A stretch of DNA of 64,000 bases from Azoarcus sp031546845 (GTDB lineage Bacteria; Pseudomonadota; Gammaproteobacteria; Burkholderiales; Rhodocyclaceae). The DNA is taken from NCBI GenBank assembly GCA_031546845.1, contig JAVBJT010000035.1, forward strand, positions 21,198-85,197, read 5' to 3'. The notes beneath the pieces are model-generated. The model saw only the letters and a program-made list of their open reading frames with translations, was not told where the DNA came from and ran no database searches. Position 1 is the first letter of the stretch, and each line of letters opens with the position of its first letter. The translations under genes and the position numbers were made by a program. Positions 1-13,933 of the stretch are shown here, piece by piece.

Positions 1-1
1 G

Positions 2-1102
2 CTTTCCGGCCAGGTGGAAGGCATCGGCGCAAAACCGATGCTGAACGCCCGCGACAACGCCGAACACCGTTTCAGCGAGCCGGTAACGGTAACAAGCGAC
101 AACCCCAACGAACAGCACCGCGAAGCGCTCGACCATCTGTTCAAGTGGCTTGGCGCGCACAACCCGACGCTGCAAATCGTCGCCGCCGGCCACCGCATCG
201 TTCATGGCGGCGAACGCTATAGCGCGCCGGTACGGCTCGACGCGACAACGCTGGAACACTTGCAAGCCTTCGTCCCGCTGGCGCCACTGCACCAACCGCA
301 CAACCTGCGCGCAGTGCATGCGGTAACGGCGCTGCTGCCGGCCATTCCGCAGGTCGGCTGCTTCGATACCGCCTTTCACCGCACCCAGTCGGCCATCGCC
401 CAGGCTTTTGCGCTGCCGCGCGCGATTTCCGCAGAAGGCGTCAAACGCTACGGCTTCCACGGTTTGTCCTACGACTACGTGTCGCGCCAATTGCCGGCGC
501 TGCTTGGTGAAGAGCGGGCGCGGGGCGCGGTCGTTATCGCCCACCTTGGCAACGGCGCATCGATGTGCGCGACGCGCGAAGGCCGCAGCGTGACTTCGAC
601 GATGGGCTTCACCGCCGTCGAAGGCCTGATGATGGGTACCCGCACCGGCAGCCTCGACCCCGGCGTATTGCTCTACCTGATGGAGCAAAAGGGCATGGAC
701 GTGCGGGCGCTGACCAATCTGCTGTACAAGGAATCCGGCCTGCTCGGCGTTTCCGGTATCAGCCAGGACATGCGCACCCTACTCACCTCCACTGCCCCCG
801 AGGCACGCGAGGCGGTCGACCTGTTCTGCTACCGCATCGCGCGCGAGCTCGGTTCGCTCGCCGCCGCCGTGGGCGGGCTGGACGCGCTGGTATTCACCGG
901 TGGCATCGGCGAGCACGCGGCGCCGGTGCGAGAGCGTGTCGCCGCGCTGTCCGCCTGGCTGGGCGTGAAAATCGACCCGACCGCCAACGCCGCCCACGCG
1001 ACCCACATCAGCACCGCCGACAGCCGCGTTGCCGTCGTCGTTCTCCCGACCAACGAGGAAGCGATGATCGCCCGCTATACCGTCGAGGTATTGGGACTGT
1101 AA
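2..1102 (+). CDS. ackA: Acetate kinase, 5' end cut off by the window
   Basis: This enzyme interconverts acetate plus ATP and acetyl phosphate plus ADP in the cytoplasm, as part of the phosphotransacetylase-acetate kinase route. The frame is open from base 2, and 366 residues are visible of about 400 usual for the family, so only the N-terminal phosphate-binding segment is missing. Visible family motifs are the substrate-binding AAGHRIVHGGERY, the HGLSYDYVS segment, the glycine-rich GNGASMCA loop and GLMMGTRTGSLDPG. PTNEEAMIAR near the C-terminus carries the conserved magnesium-binding glutamate. The visible first codons read LSGQVEGIG, so the GTG at 14 is internal and not a start. Assignment is firm; the upstream partner gene is outside the window. 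Confidence 0.95.
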   Translation, partial: LSGQVEGIGAKPMLNARDNAEHRFSEPVTVTSDNPNEQHREALDHLFKWLGAHNPTLQIVAAGHRIVHGGERYSAPVRLDATTLEHLQAFVPLAPLHQPHNLRAVHAVTALLPAIPQVGCFDTAFHRTQSAIAQAFALPRAISAEGVKRYGFHGLSYDYVSRQLPALLGEERARGAVVIAHLGNGASMCATREGRSVTSTMGFTAVEGLMMGTRTGSLDPGVLLYLMEQKGMDVRALTNLLYKESGLLGVSGISQDMRTLLTSTAPEAREAVDLFCYRIARELGSLAAAVGGLDALVFTGGIGEHAAPVRERVAALSAWLGVKIDPTANAAHATHISTADSRVAVVVLPTNEEAMIARYTVEVLGL

Positions 1103-1133
1103 GCGGGGCTGCAAACGGAAACTCCCAACCCGG

Positions 1134-1163
1134 CGGGCGCTTTGACCACACGGTCAGCGCCCG
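1134..1163. terminator. Hairpin between convergent ackA and TauE genes
   Basis: GGGCGC-TT-TGACC pairs with GGTCA-GCGCCC around an ACAC loop, a GC-rich stem with a 2-nt bulge. It lies between two genes that converge, so it could end transcription from both sides. No strong T-run follows on either strand, so this is a candidate only. Confidence 0.45.
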
Positions 1164-1181
1164 TCGGTGTTTGCCACCGTA

Positions 1182-1934
1182 CTACCCGACCACGGCATCC
1201 CACAACAACTTCGCCCCGGATAAACCCAGCGCCGAAATGGCGAACAACTGGAACGGACGTTCTGGAATGCGCGCCAGCAAGCGCATGCCGAGCCAGACGC
1301 CACACGGCACCAGCGGCAGCAAAGTGGCGGAAAGCAGCAGAGTTTCGCGCGAAAACAGATCCAGCCCAAGATAAAACGGCAGCTTTGCCAGGTTGATGAC
1401 GGCGAAGAAGAAAACCGACGTGGCGACAAACGTCTGACGCGACATCCGCCGCCCAAGCAGATAAATCATCAGCGGCGGCCCGCCGGCGTGAGACAAGGTG
1501 CTGGTGAAACCCGCGCCCGCGCCGCACAGCCAACCCCACCCACGCCGTATGACGCCACCGTCACTGGCCGCGCTCGGACGGCGCAATAGCCGATCCAGCG
1601 CGAAAACGACGGAAATAAGACCGAGCGCGCCCTTGACCGCGCGCTCCGACAGCACGCCGAAAGCAAACGTACCGACCAGGATGCCAAGCAGCGCGGCGGG
1701 AATCAGCATGCGTAATTCCGCCCAATCGGCCTTGCCACGCCAGGCACGGATGCCGACGAAATCCATCGCGATCAGGATCGGCAATACCACCGCTACCGCA
1801 TCGCGCGGCGACAGCCATATTGACATCAATGGCACCGCCAAGCCGCCAAGCGCACCACCGAGGCCGGATTTGGAAATGCCCGTAAGCAAAATGGCGACAG
1901 CGGTGACAATCCAGCCGGTTACACCCAGTTCCAA
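1182..1934 (-). CDS. TauE/SafE family (sulfite exporter-like) membrane permease
   Basis: This is a 250-residue, very hydrophobic protein of the TauE/SafE family (DUF81), which moves sulfite, sulfoacetate or other small organic anions across the inner membrane. The N-terminal segment holds the family-typical run with ISKSGLGGALGG, and a second half-repeat follows near residues 140-170 (GAGAGFTSTLSHAGGPP). I chose the TTG at 1934 as start because GAGGGAG lies just upstream. The longer frame to 1982 would begin inside the terminator hairpin of gltD. The gene follows gltD but is separated from it by that terminator, so it is probably its own transcription unit. The substrate cannot be read from the sequence. 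Confidence 0.8.
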   Translation of the reverse strand: MELGVTGWIVTAVAILLTGISKSGLGGALGGLAVPLMSIWLSPRDAVAVVLPILIAMDFVGIRAWRGKADWAELRMLIPAALLGILVGTFAFGVLSERAVKGALGLISVVFALDRLLRRPSAASDGGVIRRGWGWLCGAGAGFTSTLSHAGGPPLMIYLLGRRMSRQTFVATSVFFFAVINLAKLPFYLGLDLFSRETLLLSATLLPLVPCGVWLGMRLLARIPERPFQLFAISALGLSGAKLLWDAVVG

Positions 1935-1961
1935 GCCTTTCTCTCCCTCATTCGTCGCGAC

Positions 1962-1991
1962 AAAAAAGAAGGCGGCCCGCAAGCCGCCTTC
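1962..1991 (-). terminator. Rho-independent terminator of the gltBD operon
   Basis: A 9-bp perfect stem GAAGGCGGC/GCCGCCTTC closes a 6-nt loop. On the minus strand it is followed directly by six Ts (AAAAAA at 1962-1967 on the plus strand). It lies 50 bp past the gltD stop codon. Confidence 0.9.
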
Positions 1992-2040
1992 CTATGCCCG
2001 TTGTCGTACCCACCCGCCAGCCGGTGAGGGGCTTTCAATC

Positions 2041-3504
2041 CTAGCGCGGCAGCACGCTCTCGCCCATCAGGAACGCATCCACCTCGCGCGCGCACTGACG
2101 GCCTTCGCGGATTGCCCACACCACGAGCGACTGGCCACGCCGCATGTCACCAGCGGCGAACACCTTGGCGACGTTGGTGGCGTAACAGCCTTCGCCATCG
2201 GTCGTCGCCTTGGCGTTGCCGCGCGCATCGGCGGCAACGCCGAAAGCGTCGAGCACACCACCGACCGGCTGGGTGAAACCCATGGCGAACAACACCAGAT
2301 CGGCCTTGACCTCGAATTCCGAGCCGGCGACTTCGCCCATCTTGCCGTCCTTCCACTCCAGGCGAACCGCTTTCAACGCCTTGACGCGGCCGTGCTCGCC
2401 GATGAACTCTTTGGTGGCAACGGCAAAGTCGCGTTCGCAGCCTTCCTCGTGGGAACTGGAAGTACGCAGCTTCACCGGCCAGTACGGCCAAGTCATCGGC
2501 CGGTTTTCCTCCTCGGGCGGCATCGGCATCAACTCGAACTGCGTCACCGAAGCCGCACCGTGGCGGTTGGAGGTGCCCACACAATCCGAACCAGTATCGC
2601 CACCGCCGATCACCACCACATGCTTGCCCTCGGCGGAAATCGGATTGGGCGCGCCACCGGCCACTTCCTTGTTCTGCGGAATGAGGAATTCGAGCGCGAA
2701 ATGAATGCCGCCCAGTTCGCGCCCCGGCACCGGCAGATCGCGCGGCACTTCGGCACCGCCGGCGAGCACGATGGCATCGAAGTGCTTTTGCAGCCATGCC
2801 GCTTCGACGATTTCCGCCGTATCGCTGGCAATACCCTTGGGCATGACCCGCACGCCGACCAACGCGCCGGTGCGGAAGGCGACCCCTTCAGCCTTCATCT
2901 GCTCGATGCGGCGATCGATCAACGATTTTTCCATCTTGAAATCGGGAATGCCGTAGCGCAGCAGGCCGCCGATACGATCGCTCTTCTCGAACACGGTCAC
3001 GTCGTGACCGGCGCGGGCAAGCTGCTGCGCGGCGGCAAGCCCCGCCGGGCCGGAACCGACCACGGCCACCTTCTTGCCAGTGCGTGTTGCCGCCGGACGC
3101 GGCCGCACCCAGCCTTCTTCCCACGCCTTGTCGATGATCGCGTGTTCGATCGACTTGATGCCGACGGCGTCGGTATTGATATTGAGCGTACACGCCGCTT
3201 CGCACGGCGCGGGGCAGATACGGCCGGTGAATTCAGGGAAATTGTTGGTCGAATGCAGCACCTCGATGGCCTCACGCCAGGCACCGCGATACACAAGGTC
3301 GTTCCAATCCGGAATGATATTGTTCACCGGGCAACCGTTGTTGCAGAACGGCACGCCACAATCCATGCAGCGCGCGCCTTGCACGGACGCCTGCTCGTCA
3401 CTCAGCCGGACGACGAACTCCTTGTAGGATTTCAGCCGCTCGGCGACCGGCGCATAGGCTTCGGACAAACGCTGATATTCAAGAAAACCTGTGGGTTTGC
3501 CCAT
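2041..3504 (-). CDS. gltD: Glutamate synthase [NADPH] small (beta) subunit
   Basis: The 487-residue beta subunit feeds electrons from NADPH to the large subunit, which makes glutamate from glutamine and 2-oxoglutarate. The N-terminus carries the iron-sulfur cysteines CMDCGVPFCNNGCP and CPAPCEAAC (about residues 40-110). An FAD-binding Rossmann motif VAVVGSGPAGLAAAQQL is near residue 147, and an NADPH-binding motif VVVIGGGDTGSDC near residue 300. Length is normal for the family. It starts only 4 nt after the gltB stop codon, so the two subunits are co-transcribed, and a strong terminator follows. Confidence 0.97.
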   Translation of the reverse strand: MGKPTGFLEYQRLSEAYAPVAERLKSYKEFVVRLSDEQASVQGARCMDCGVPFCNNGCPVNNIIPDWNDLVYRGAWREAIEVLHSTNNFPEFTGRICPAPCEAACTLNINTDAVGIKSIEHAIIDKAWEEGWVRPRPAATRTGKKVAVVGSGPAGLAAAQQLARAGHDVTVFEKSDRIGGLLRYGIPDFKMEKSLIDRRIEQMKAEGVAFRTGALVGVRVMPKGIASDTAEIVEAAWLQKHFDAIVLAGGAEVPRDLPVPGRELGGIHFALEFLIPQNKEVAGGAPNPISAEGKHVVVIGGGDTGSDCVGTSNRHGAASVTQFELMPMPPEEENRPMTWPYWPVKLRTSSSHEEGCERDFAVATKEFIGEHGRVKALKAVRLEWKDGKMGEVAGSEFEVKADLVLFAMGFTQPVGGVLDAFGVAADARGNAKATTDGEGCYATNVAKVFAAGDMRRGQSLVVWAIREGRQCAREVDAFLMGESVLPR

Positions 3505-3508
3505 AGTC

Positions 3509-8182
<4,674 letters not shown>

Positions 8183-8297
8183 CTCGCTATTCCTCAAAAC
8201 ACTACACACGCCGCCTTGTAGCCGGCGCGATCCAGGGAATACGGCTCAAACAGCACCGCACCGCTCAACGCATCCGCATGATAAGCACGCAGACACG

Positions 8298-8336
8298 CCA
8301 AAAGAGCCGGGTGCAGGGTGCACCGGCTCTTTGGAC
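8298..8336 (-). terminator. Terminator hairpin between dgt and gltB
   Basis: AAAGAGCCGG and CCGGCTCTTT form a long stem extended by TGCA/TGCA towards the loop. On the minus strand the stem ends in TTTT. It sits about 110 bp past the dgt stop and about 115 bp before the gltB start, so it should separate the aroKB-dgt transcript from gltBD. The rest of the 8183-8448 gap must hold the gltB promoter, but I see no confident -35/-10 pair. Confidence 0.75.
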
Positions 8337-8448
8337 AACCGGGCGAATGCGCACGGCTGCAAAAAACTCTTCGAACGGATGGACAAATATACGCGCGCAA
8401 AAATTCTGCTTCAAGAATTTTTTGCGCCGCAGCAGAAATTGATACAAA

Positions 8449-9573
8449 TCAGTGGATTTCGCCAACGGCGAAAAGACGGCGATGTTCTTTCACCGCATAG
8501 CGGTCGGTCATTCCGGCGATATAGTCGGCGATCGTGCGCGCTTTATCCACGCGCGCGCGCTCCTGGTACTGCGGCGGCAACAAGCGGGGATCGGCCATGA
8601 ACGCGCCGAACAGATCGGCGATGATGCGCCGGGCCTTATTCGTCATCCTCAGCACCTGGTAGTGCCGATAGAGGTTTTCGCCAAGAAACTGCTTCAACTC
8701 GCGCAATCGCGGCAGCAAGGCGTCGGAATAGGCGACCAGGCGCGGTGCGGCGCGCACATCGGCAAGCGTCCGCACACTGGCGGCCGCAATATTGGCCTGC
8801 GTCTGGGCAACCAGATCCAACGCCATCGTATTGATCATGCGCCGCAGGGTTTCGTTGATCAGCTTGCGCCCGGTAAGCCCAGGCCATTGCGCCTGCACCT
8901 CGCGCCGATGGGTGGCGAACACGGCCACGGCATCGAGCTGATCGAGCGAGATCAAGCCGGAGCGTAGCCCGTCATCAACATCGTGGTTGTTGTAGGCGAT
9001 CTCATCGGCCAGATTGGTGAGCTGCGCTTCCAGCGACGGCTGCATGCCATCGAGAAAACGCCGCCCAAGCCTGCCGAGTTGTTCGGCGTTGGCGCGAGAG
9101 CAATGCTTCAGAATGCCTTCCCGCGTTTCGTACATCAGATTCAGACCATCGAAGGCCGCATAGCGGTCTTCAAGCAGATCGACGGTACGCAAGGATTGCA
9201 GATTGTGCTCGAACCCACCGTAGTCCTTCATGCAGGCATGGAGCGCATCCTGCCCGGCATGGCCGAACGGCGTATGACCGAGATCGTGCGCCAACGCGAT
9301 CGCTTCGGCCAGATCCTCGTTGAGCTCGAGCACCCTCGCCATGCTACGGACAAGCTGAGCGACTTCGAGGCTGTGCGTGAGCCGGGTGCGAAACAAATCG
9401 CCTTCGTGATTGACGAACACTTGGGTCTTGTATTCGAGCCGGCGAAAAGCGGTCGAATGCACGATGCGATCGCGGTCGCGCTGAAACTCCCCACGCGGCG
9501 CGGGCGGCGGCTCAGCATGTTCCCGGCCGCCTGCGTTGGCTTCGGTCACCGCATAAGACGCCAGCGTGCTCAC
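8449..9573 (-). CDS. dgt: Deoxyguanosinetriphosphate triphosphohydrolase-like protein
   Basis: This 374-residue HD-superfamily hydrolase is expected to cleave dNTPs (classically dGTP) to the nucleoside and tripolyphosphate. The N-terminal RDRDRIVHSTAFRRLEYKTQ motif is that of dGTPase-like proteins. The HD metal ligands are seen in THSLEVAQL (about residue 67) and ALAHDLGHTPFGHAG (about residue 93), followed by NNHDVDDGL. The length fits the short type-2 dGTPase-like subfamily rather than the 505-residue E. coli enzyme. It overlaps the aroB stop codon by 4 nt, so it is translated from the aroKB transcript. Confidence 0.9.
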   Translation of the reverse strand: MSTLASYAVTEANAGGREHAEPPPAPRGEFQRDRDRIVHSTAFRRLEYKTQVFVNHEGDLFRTRLTHSLEVAQLVRSMARVLELNEDLAEAIALAHDLGHTPFGHAGQDALHACMKDYGGFEHNLQSLRTVDLLEDRYAAFDGLNLMYETREGILKHCSRANAEQLGRLGRRFLDGMQPSLEAQLTNLADEIAYNNHDVDDGLRSGLISLDQLDAVAVFATHRREVQAQWPGLTGRKLINETLRRMINTMALDLVAQTQANIAAASVRTLADVRAAPRLVAYSDALLPRLRELKQFLGENLYRHYQVLRMTNKARRIIADLFGAFMADPRLLPPQYQERARVDKARTIADYIAGMTDRYAVKEHRRLFAVGEIH

Positions 9574-10652
9574 CGGCTACGGGCCTCGATCGCGGCGCTG
9601 ATATCGGCAACAGCCGCCTCCCCATGTACAACGGCCTGGCCGATGGCCCTCAACAACACCAAGCGCAAGCGGCCCGCCTCCACCTTCTTGTCGTGCGCCA
9701 TCAAATCCAGATAACGCGATGCGCCCAGTACGGGCCCATGGACCGGCAGACCCGCGCGCTCGAATAGCGCCTCGATCCGCTGCACATCGGTGGCATTCAA
9801 CCACCCCAACCGGCGGGACAGCTCCACCGCCATCAGGGTTCCCGCCGCCACCGCCTCACCATGCAGCCATTCCCCGTAGCCAAGTCCGGTCTCAATCGCA
9901 TGGCCAAAAGTGTGGCCGAGATTGAGCAGCGCTCGTTCGCCTTGCTCGGTTTCATCCGCCGCGACCACCTCCGCCTTGTTCGCACAGCAACGCTCAATGG
10001 CAAAAACCATTGCCTGTGGCTCTCGGGCCAGCAGACGTTCCATATTGGTTTCCAGCCAGGCAAAGAATTCCGCATCGCGGATAAGGCCATACTTGATGAC
10101 CTCGGCAAGCCCCGCGCATAACTCACGCGGCGGCAAGGTATCCAATGTGGCGGTATCGGCCAACACCAATCTGGGCTGATAGAAAGCCCCAATCATGTTC
10201 TTACCCAGCGGATGATTGATGGCCGTTTTACCGCCAACGGAAGAATCGACCTGGGCGAGCAGCGTCGTCGGTATCTGGATGAATGGCATGCCACGCTGGT
10301 AAGTCGCCGCAGCAAAACCACCCATATCCCCAACCACTCCGCCGCCAAGCGCGATCAACGTCGTCGAACGCTCACAGCGTTCGGTGAGCAGCGCATCGAA
10401 AATACGATTGAGCGTGACCCAGTCCTTATGTGCCTCACCATCCGGCAACACGACCTCCACCACCCGTACCCCATGCGCCTCCAGGCCGCAACGCAGTCCG
10501 GCCAGATAAAGCGGCCCGACAGTATCATTAGTGACGATGACTACGCGCGGCGTCTTCAAATGCGCAGCAATCAAAGCCGGCTGACCCAGTAGTCCAGAAC
10601 CAATATGGATCGGGTACGCGCGCGCACCCAAGGCAACGTTCAGTGTTCGCAT
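9570..10652 (-). CDS. aroB: 3-dehydroquinate synthase
   Basis: The 360-residue NAD- and zinc-dependent enzyme converts DAHP to 3-dehydroquinate, the second step of the shikimate pathway. Family motifs seen are DGEAHKDW, the NAD-binding ALGGGVVGDMGGFAAATYQRG, PTTLLAQVDSSVGGKTAIN, and the zinc-ligand stretch LNLGHTFGHAIE with GEAVAAG further on. It overlaps aroK by 13 nt and dgt by 4 nt, the usual aroK-aroB-dgt arrangement of betaproteobacteria. Confidence 0.97.
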   Translation of the reverse strand: MRTLNVALGARAYPIHIGSGLLGQPALIAAHLKTPRVVIVTNDTVGPLYLAGLRCGLEAHGVRVVEVVLPDGEAHKDWVTLNRIFDALLTERCERSTTLIALGGGVVGDMGGFAAATYQRGMPFIQIPTTLLAQVDSSVGGKTAINHPLGKNMIGAFYQPRLVLADTATLDTLPPRELCAGLAEVIKYGLIRDAEFFAWLETNMERLLAREPQAMVFAIERCCANKAEVVAADETEQGERALLNLGHTFGHAIETGLGYGEWLHGEAVAAGTLMAVELSRRLGWLNATDVQRIEALFERAGLPVHGPVLGASRYLDLMAHDKKVEAGRLRLVLLRAIGQAVVHGEAAVADISAAIEARSR

Positions 10653-11170
10653 GTCGACTTATGTAGCGCCAATAGTGCCCTCTCAATCTGGCGCACGGTT
10701 CCACCAGGATTGCCACGCCCGCCGTCGACAACGATGTCGGCTACTTCGCGATACAGCGGGTCGCGGGCGGCATGCAACTCCTCAATCCGCGCCCGTGGAT
10801 TATCGACGCGCAAGAGCGGGCGGTTGCGATCATGCCGGGTGCGTTCCCATAAAATCTGTGGCGGCACATTCAAGTAAATGACGATGCCTCGCTGTACCAA
10901 CAATGCACGATTGTCCGGATCAAGCACTGCCCCGCCCCCCGTGGCAATAACAATATCAGCCTCACGCGTCAGTTCATCGATCACCTGCGATTCGCGCCGC
11001 CTGAAACCGGCCTCGCCCTCGATATCAAAAATCGTCGGGACGTTAACACCGGTCCGCGCCACGATTTCGTGATCGCAGTCGACAAAGCGTGTGCCCCGGC
11101 GCCTAGCCAGCTCTCGCCCAATCGTCGTCTTTCCGGCACCCATCATGCCGATCAGTATCAAGCAACTCAC
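10640..11170 (-). CDS. aroK: Shikimate kinase
   Basis: The 176-residue enzyme phosphorylates shikimate at the 3-hydroxyl using ATP. The Walker A motif GMMGAGKTTIGR lies near residue 8. The DCDHEIVARTG shikimate-binding motif, FRRRES and the GGGAVL motif follow in order. The start is the GTG at 11170. Its upstream space is very short: only 23 nt separate the start from the T-run of the pilQ terminator. Transcription must therefore read through that hairpin or begin within pilQ. Confidence 0.96.
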   Translation of the reverse strand: MSCLILIGMMGAGKTTIGRELARRRGTRFVDCDHEIVARTGVNVPTIFDIEGEAGFRRRESQVIDELTREADIVIATGGGAVLDPDNRALLVQRGIVIYLNVPPQILWERTRHDRNRPLLRVDNPRARIEELHAARDPLYREVADIVVDGGRGNPGGTVRQIERALLALHKSTCEH

Positions 11171-11193
11171 GCAAAACCCGCCGGCAATCGGTC

Positions 11194-11233
11194 AAAAAAA
11201 TTGGGGCGGCTCCCTGAAGGGGAGCCGCCCCAA
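11194..11233 (-). terminator. Strong rho-independent terminator after pilQ
   Basis: A perfect 12-bp stem GGGGCGGCTCCC/GGGAGCCGCCCC surrounds a 5-nt loop (TGAAG). On the minus strand it is followed by a run of seven Ts (AAAAAAA at 11194-11200). It lies about 30 bp past the pilQ stop and directly before aroK. Confidence 0.92.
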
Positions 11234-11261
11234 ACTATAACCTAACTCGAATTAAACCATG

Positions 11262-13415
11262 CTATCTCTGCGTTAGCGCATCGGTCATTATGCGAGGCGT
11301 AATAAACACCAGCAATTCACGGCGCTTGGAATCCCGGGTTGTTTCGCGGAACAGCGCCCCAATCACCGGCAATTCCCCAAGTAATGGCACACGGGTGACA
11401 TTGGTCGACTCTTCTTCCTCATAAATCCCGCCGATAACGACCGTACCCCCATTTTCTACCAGTACTTCGCTTTTTACGTTCTTTGTATTGATTGCAGGCA
11501 CTGAAAACCCTGCAATGACTTCAGGCCGATCCTTGTTGACTACCACCTGGAGCTGAATTCGTCCATCCGGCGTAATTTGCGGCTTAACCTTCAAGGACAA
11601 TACAGCTTTCTTGAAAGAAACACTCGTCGCGCCGGAACTCGTGGCCTCTTGATACGGAATTTCGTTCCCTTGCTCAATTGTCGCCTCAACCTGATTGGCA
11701 GTCAGCACCCGAGGACTGGAAACGATCCGTCCCCGGCCATCAGATTCGAGTGCAGACAGCTCAAGATTCAGAAAACGGGTAAGCGAGCTATTAAACAATG
11801 TCAGATTGAGGTTACCAAACCCAACCGGCATAAACCCGTTCCCGCTTGTGGCAGACTCCCCTACCCTCTGAAGCATGCCATTGATCAGGGCGTTTGAATC
11901 CGTATTAACTGTCCCATCATCTTTGAAGGAAACAAACTCGGAAGAGCCAAATCCTACCTGCGCACCATTACCCAGGCTCTTGCTCTTCATGTCGCCGTAT
12001 CCCAGGCGAACCCCCAGATCCCGGGCAAAGTCTTTATTGGCCTCGACAATTCGGGCCTCGATGAGCACTTGTCGCGGAGCAACATCGATCTCACCGACCA
12101 ATCGACGCAATGACTGCAAACGACTCGCTACGTCGGTTACAAAAATCTTGTTGCTGCGATCATCTACAACGACACTGCCCCGCTTGGACAACATCGTCTG
12201 GTCTTTACTCTTGAGGAAATCGAAAATTTCCTTCGCCTTATGGTAGTTGATCTGGAAACTTTCCGTTTCAAGCGGCTCCAAATCTCCAATTTGCGCCTTG
12301 GATTCCAGTTGCAGTTTCTCGCGTAGCGCCAACTCCTCTCCAGGCGCAATCCAAATGACGTTGCCATTTTTCCGCATGTCCAGGCCCTTGGCCTGCAGAA
12401 TGATCTCCAGGGCCTGGTCCCATGGCACATCTTTCAAACGAAGCGTCAGGCTGCCCTGTACCGAATCGGAAGTGATGATATTGAAGTTGGTAAAATCGGC
12501 AATGACCTGCAATACAGAACGAACATCGATATTCTGGAAATTGAGCGACAGCTTTTCGCCTTGATATTGCCCGCGCTGAACCAATTTATTGGGATCTTCG
12601 ACAACTCGCTTGACTTCAAGCACGAACATGTTGTCGCTTTGATAAGCGTTGTGCTCCCATTTTCCATGTGGCGTAACGGTAAGGCGTACTTTATCCCCCT
12701 CTTGCTGCGCCACCATGGATGTTACCGGCGTGGCGAAATCAGTCACATCCGCCCGCCTCCGCAAATGTTCGGGCAGGGATGCTCCCGCAAAATCGACAAC
12801 GAGATTGCCACCTTGTTGCCGAATATCAATGCTGGTATCGGCATTCGACAATTGAACAACAACACGACCCTCACCATCTTTACCGCGCCGGAAGTTGACG
12901 TCGCGAATACTTCTCTTGTCACCAATAGACGCTCTTGAATCTTCGAAACCCGAAAATGCTTTCGTTCCTGACGATTGAGCAGACTTTGTTCCGACCTGAT
13001 TCAGCGCAACGATGACGACATTCCCTTCTACCTGAATATCGTAGGGCACCATCTTGACAAGATTGAGCACAACCCGCGTGCGATCCCCAACCTGGACGAT
13101 ATTCGCACTACGTAAATCGCTCTGCTCGACACTTTGAACACTACGATCAAGCCCATTCATCGTTTGCGGAAAATCAAGAGCAATACGCGCTGGATTCGCA
13201 ATCGTGAAACTGGGGGGCAAATTCGCCAATGCATCCCGCATTGTCAAGCGGATATAGAGAATTCCTCCCCGCTCGGCAGCCTCGAAAGACTCCAGCCGAT
13301 TTTCAGCTGGCGCGGCAACGGCAGGCGCTGCGGCTTCTTGCGCCTGCACCAGATTCATTGGCGCAAAAGCTGCAAAAAGAGCAGCTGTTAGAAACGTCGT
13401 TATCCCGATTTTCAT
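11262..13415 (-). CDS. pilQ: Type IV pilus outer-membrane secretin PilQ
   Basis: The 717-residue secretin forms the outer-membrane channel for type IV pili. A signal peptide ending near VQAQ is visible. Two AMIN domains (about residues 35-260) are followed by an STN/N0 domain, a secretin N domain and the C-terminal secretin domain, with VLIEARIVEANKDFARDLG and the late VENGGTVVIGG and RRELLVFITPRI motifs. I start it at the ATG at 13415 because AGGAG lies upstream and it overlaps the pilP stop as ATGA. The longer frame to 13469 would run into pilP. Last gene of pilMNOPQ, followed by a strong terminator. Confidence 0.96.
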   Translation of the reverse strand: MKIGITTFLTAALFAAFAPMNLVQAQEAAAPAVAAPAENRLESFEAAERGGILYIRLTMRDALANLPPSFTIANPARIALDFPQTMNGLDRSVQSVEQSDLRSANIVQVGDRTRVVLNLVKMVPYDIQVEGNVVIVALNQVGTKSAQSSGTKAFSGFEDSRASIGDKRSIRDVNFRRGKDGEGRVVVQLSNADTSIDIRQQGGNLVVDFAGASLPEHLRRRADVTDFATPVTSMVAQQEGDKVRLTVTPHGKWEHNAYQSDNMFVLEVKRVVEDPNKLVQRGQYQGEKLSLNFQNIDVRSVLQVIADFTNFNIITSDSVQGSLTLRLKDVPWDQALEIILQAKGLDMRKNGNVIWIAPGEELALREKLQLESKAQIGDLEPLETESFQINYHKAKEIFDFLKSKDQTMLSKRGSVVVDDRSNKIFVTDVASRLQSLRRLVGEIDVAPRQVLIEARIVEANKDFARDLGVRLGYGDMKSKSLGNGAQVGFGSSEFVSFKDDGTVNTDSNALINGMLQRVGESATSGNGFMPVGFGNLNLTLFNSSLTRFLNLELSALESDGRGRIVSSPRVLTANQVEATIEQGNEIPYQEATSSGATSVSFKKAVLSLKVKPQITPDGRIQLQVVVNKDRPEVIAGFSVPAINTKNVKSEVLVENGGTVVIGGIYEEEESTNVTRVPLLGELPVIGALFRETTRDSKRRELLVFITPRIMTDALTQR

Positions 13416-13933
13416 TTTCCACTCTCCTGCCGTTCCTGCAGCACTAGCGTACTGGTGCGCTCGACCCAATCGCCATTCGCATCCTCAACAAGCTCTTTAA
13501 GCGTTATTTCCGATTCACTGATTCCGGTGATAACACCAAAATTCTGTCCCATGTGATTCCCGACCTTAACCTGATGTAGATTTTTCCCCGCCAAAATCAG
13601 AGCATTCGATGCCTTCCCCTTCATCAGCAACCCGACCATCTTCAAGGACTCGAGCGGATATGCCTCAAGAGGCTCGGGGGGCCGGGTGCGGTCCGGCTCA
13701 TTGTTTTTTGTCGTTCCGCTACGCGTTGGCTCGATTCGGCTTGCCTGAAACGGATCGACATATTCCGCGGCAGCGTAATCCACGGCAGGAGCAGGCTTTA
13801 TTTCAGGCAACGGTGCCACTGGCCTGGAACGCATTTCCTTGGCCTGCTCACTCATCCAAGCCTGGATGTTTTCCTGATCGCTTGCGCAGCCAAACAAAGT
13901 CAGACTACAAAAAAGAACCAGCCCGCGTTTCAT
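13412..13933 (-). CDS. pilP: Type IV pilus inner-membrane lipoprotein PilP
   Basis: This is a 173-residue lipoprotein that links the PilNO inner-membrane complex to the PilQ secretin. A lipobox (TLFGC, Cys at residue 16) follows a short hydrophobic signal. A proline-rich linker comes next, then the C-terminal PilP domain, with EPLEAYPLESLKMVGLL and the QVKVGNHMGQNFG strand motif. It overlaps pilO and pilQ by 4 nt each. Confidence 0.94.
   Translation of the reverse strand: MKRGLVLFCSLTLFGCASDQENIQAWMSEQAKEMRSRPVAPLPEIKPAPAVDYAAAEYVDPFQASRIEPTRSGTTKNNEPDRTRPPEPLEAYPLESLKMVGLLMKGKASNALILAGKNLHQVKVGNHMGQNFGVITGISESEITLKELVEDANGDWVERTSTLVLQERQESGK

Noticed and set aside
1935..1982. Longer TTG start for the TauE/SafE gene
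   Set aside because: It would begin inside the gltD terminator hairpin. The TTG at 1934 has a ribosome site.
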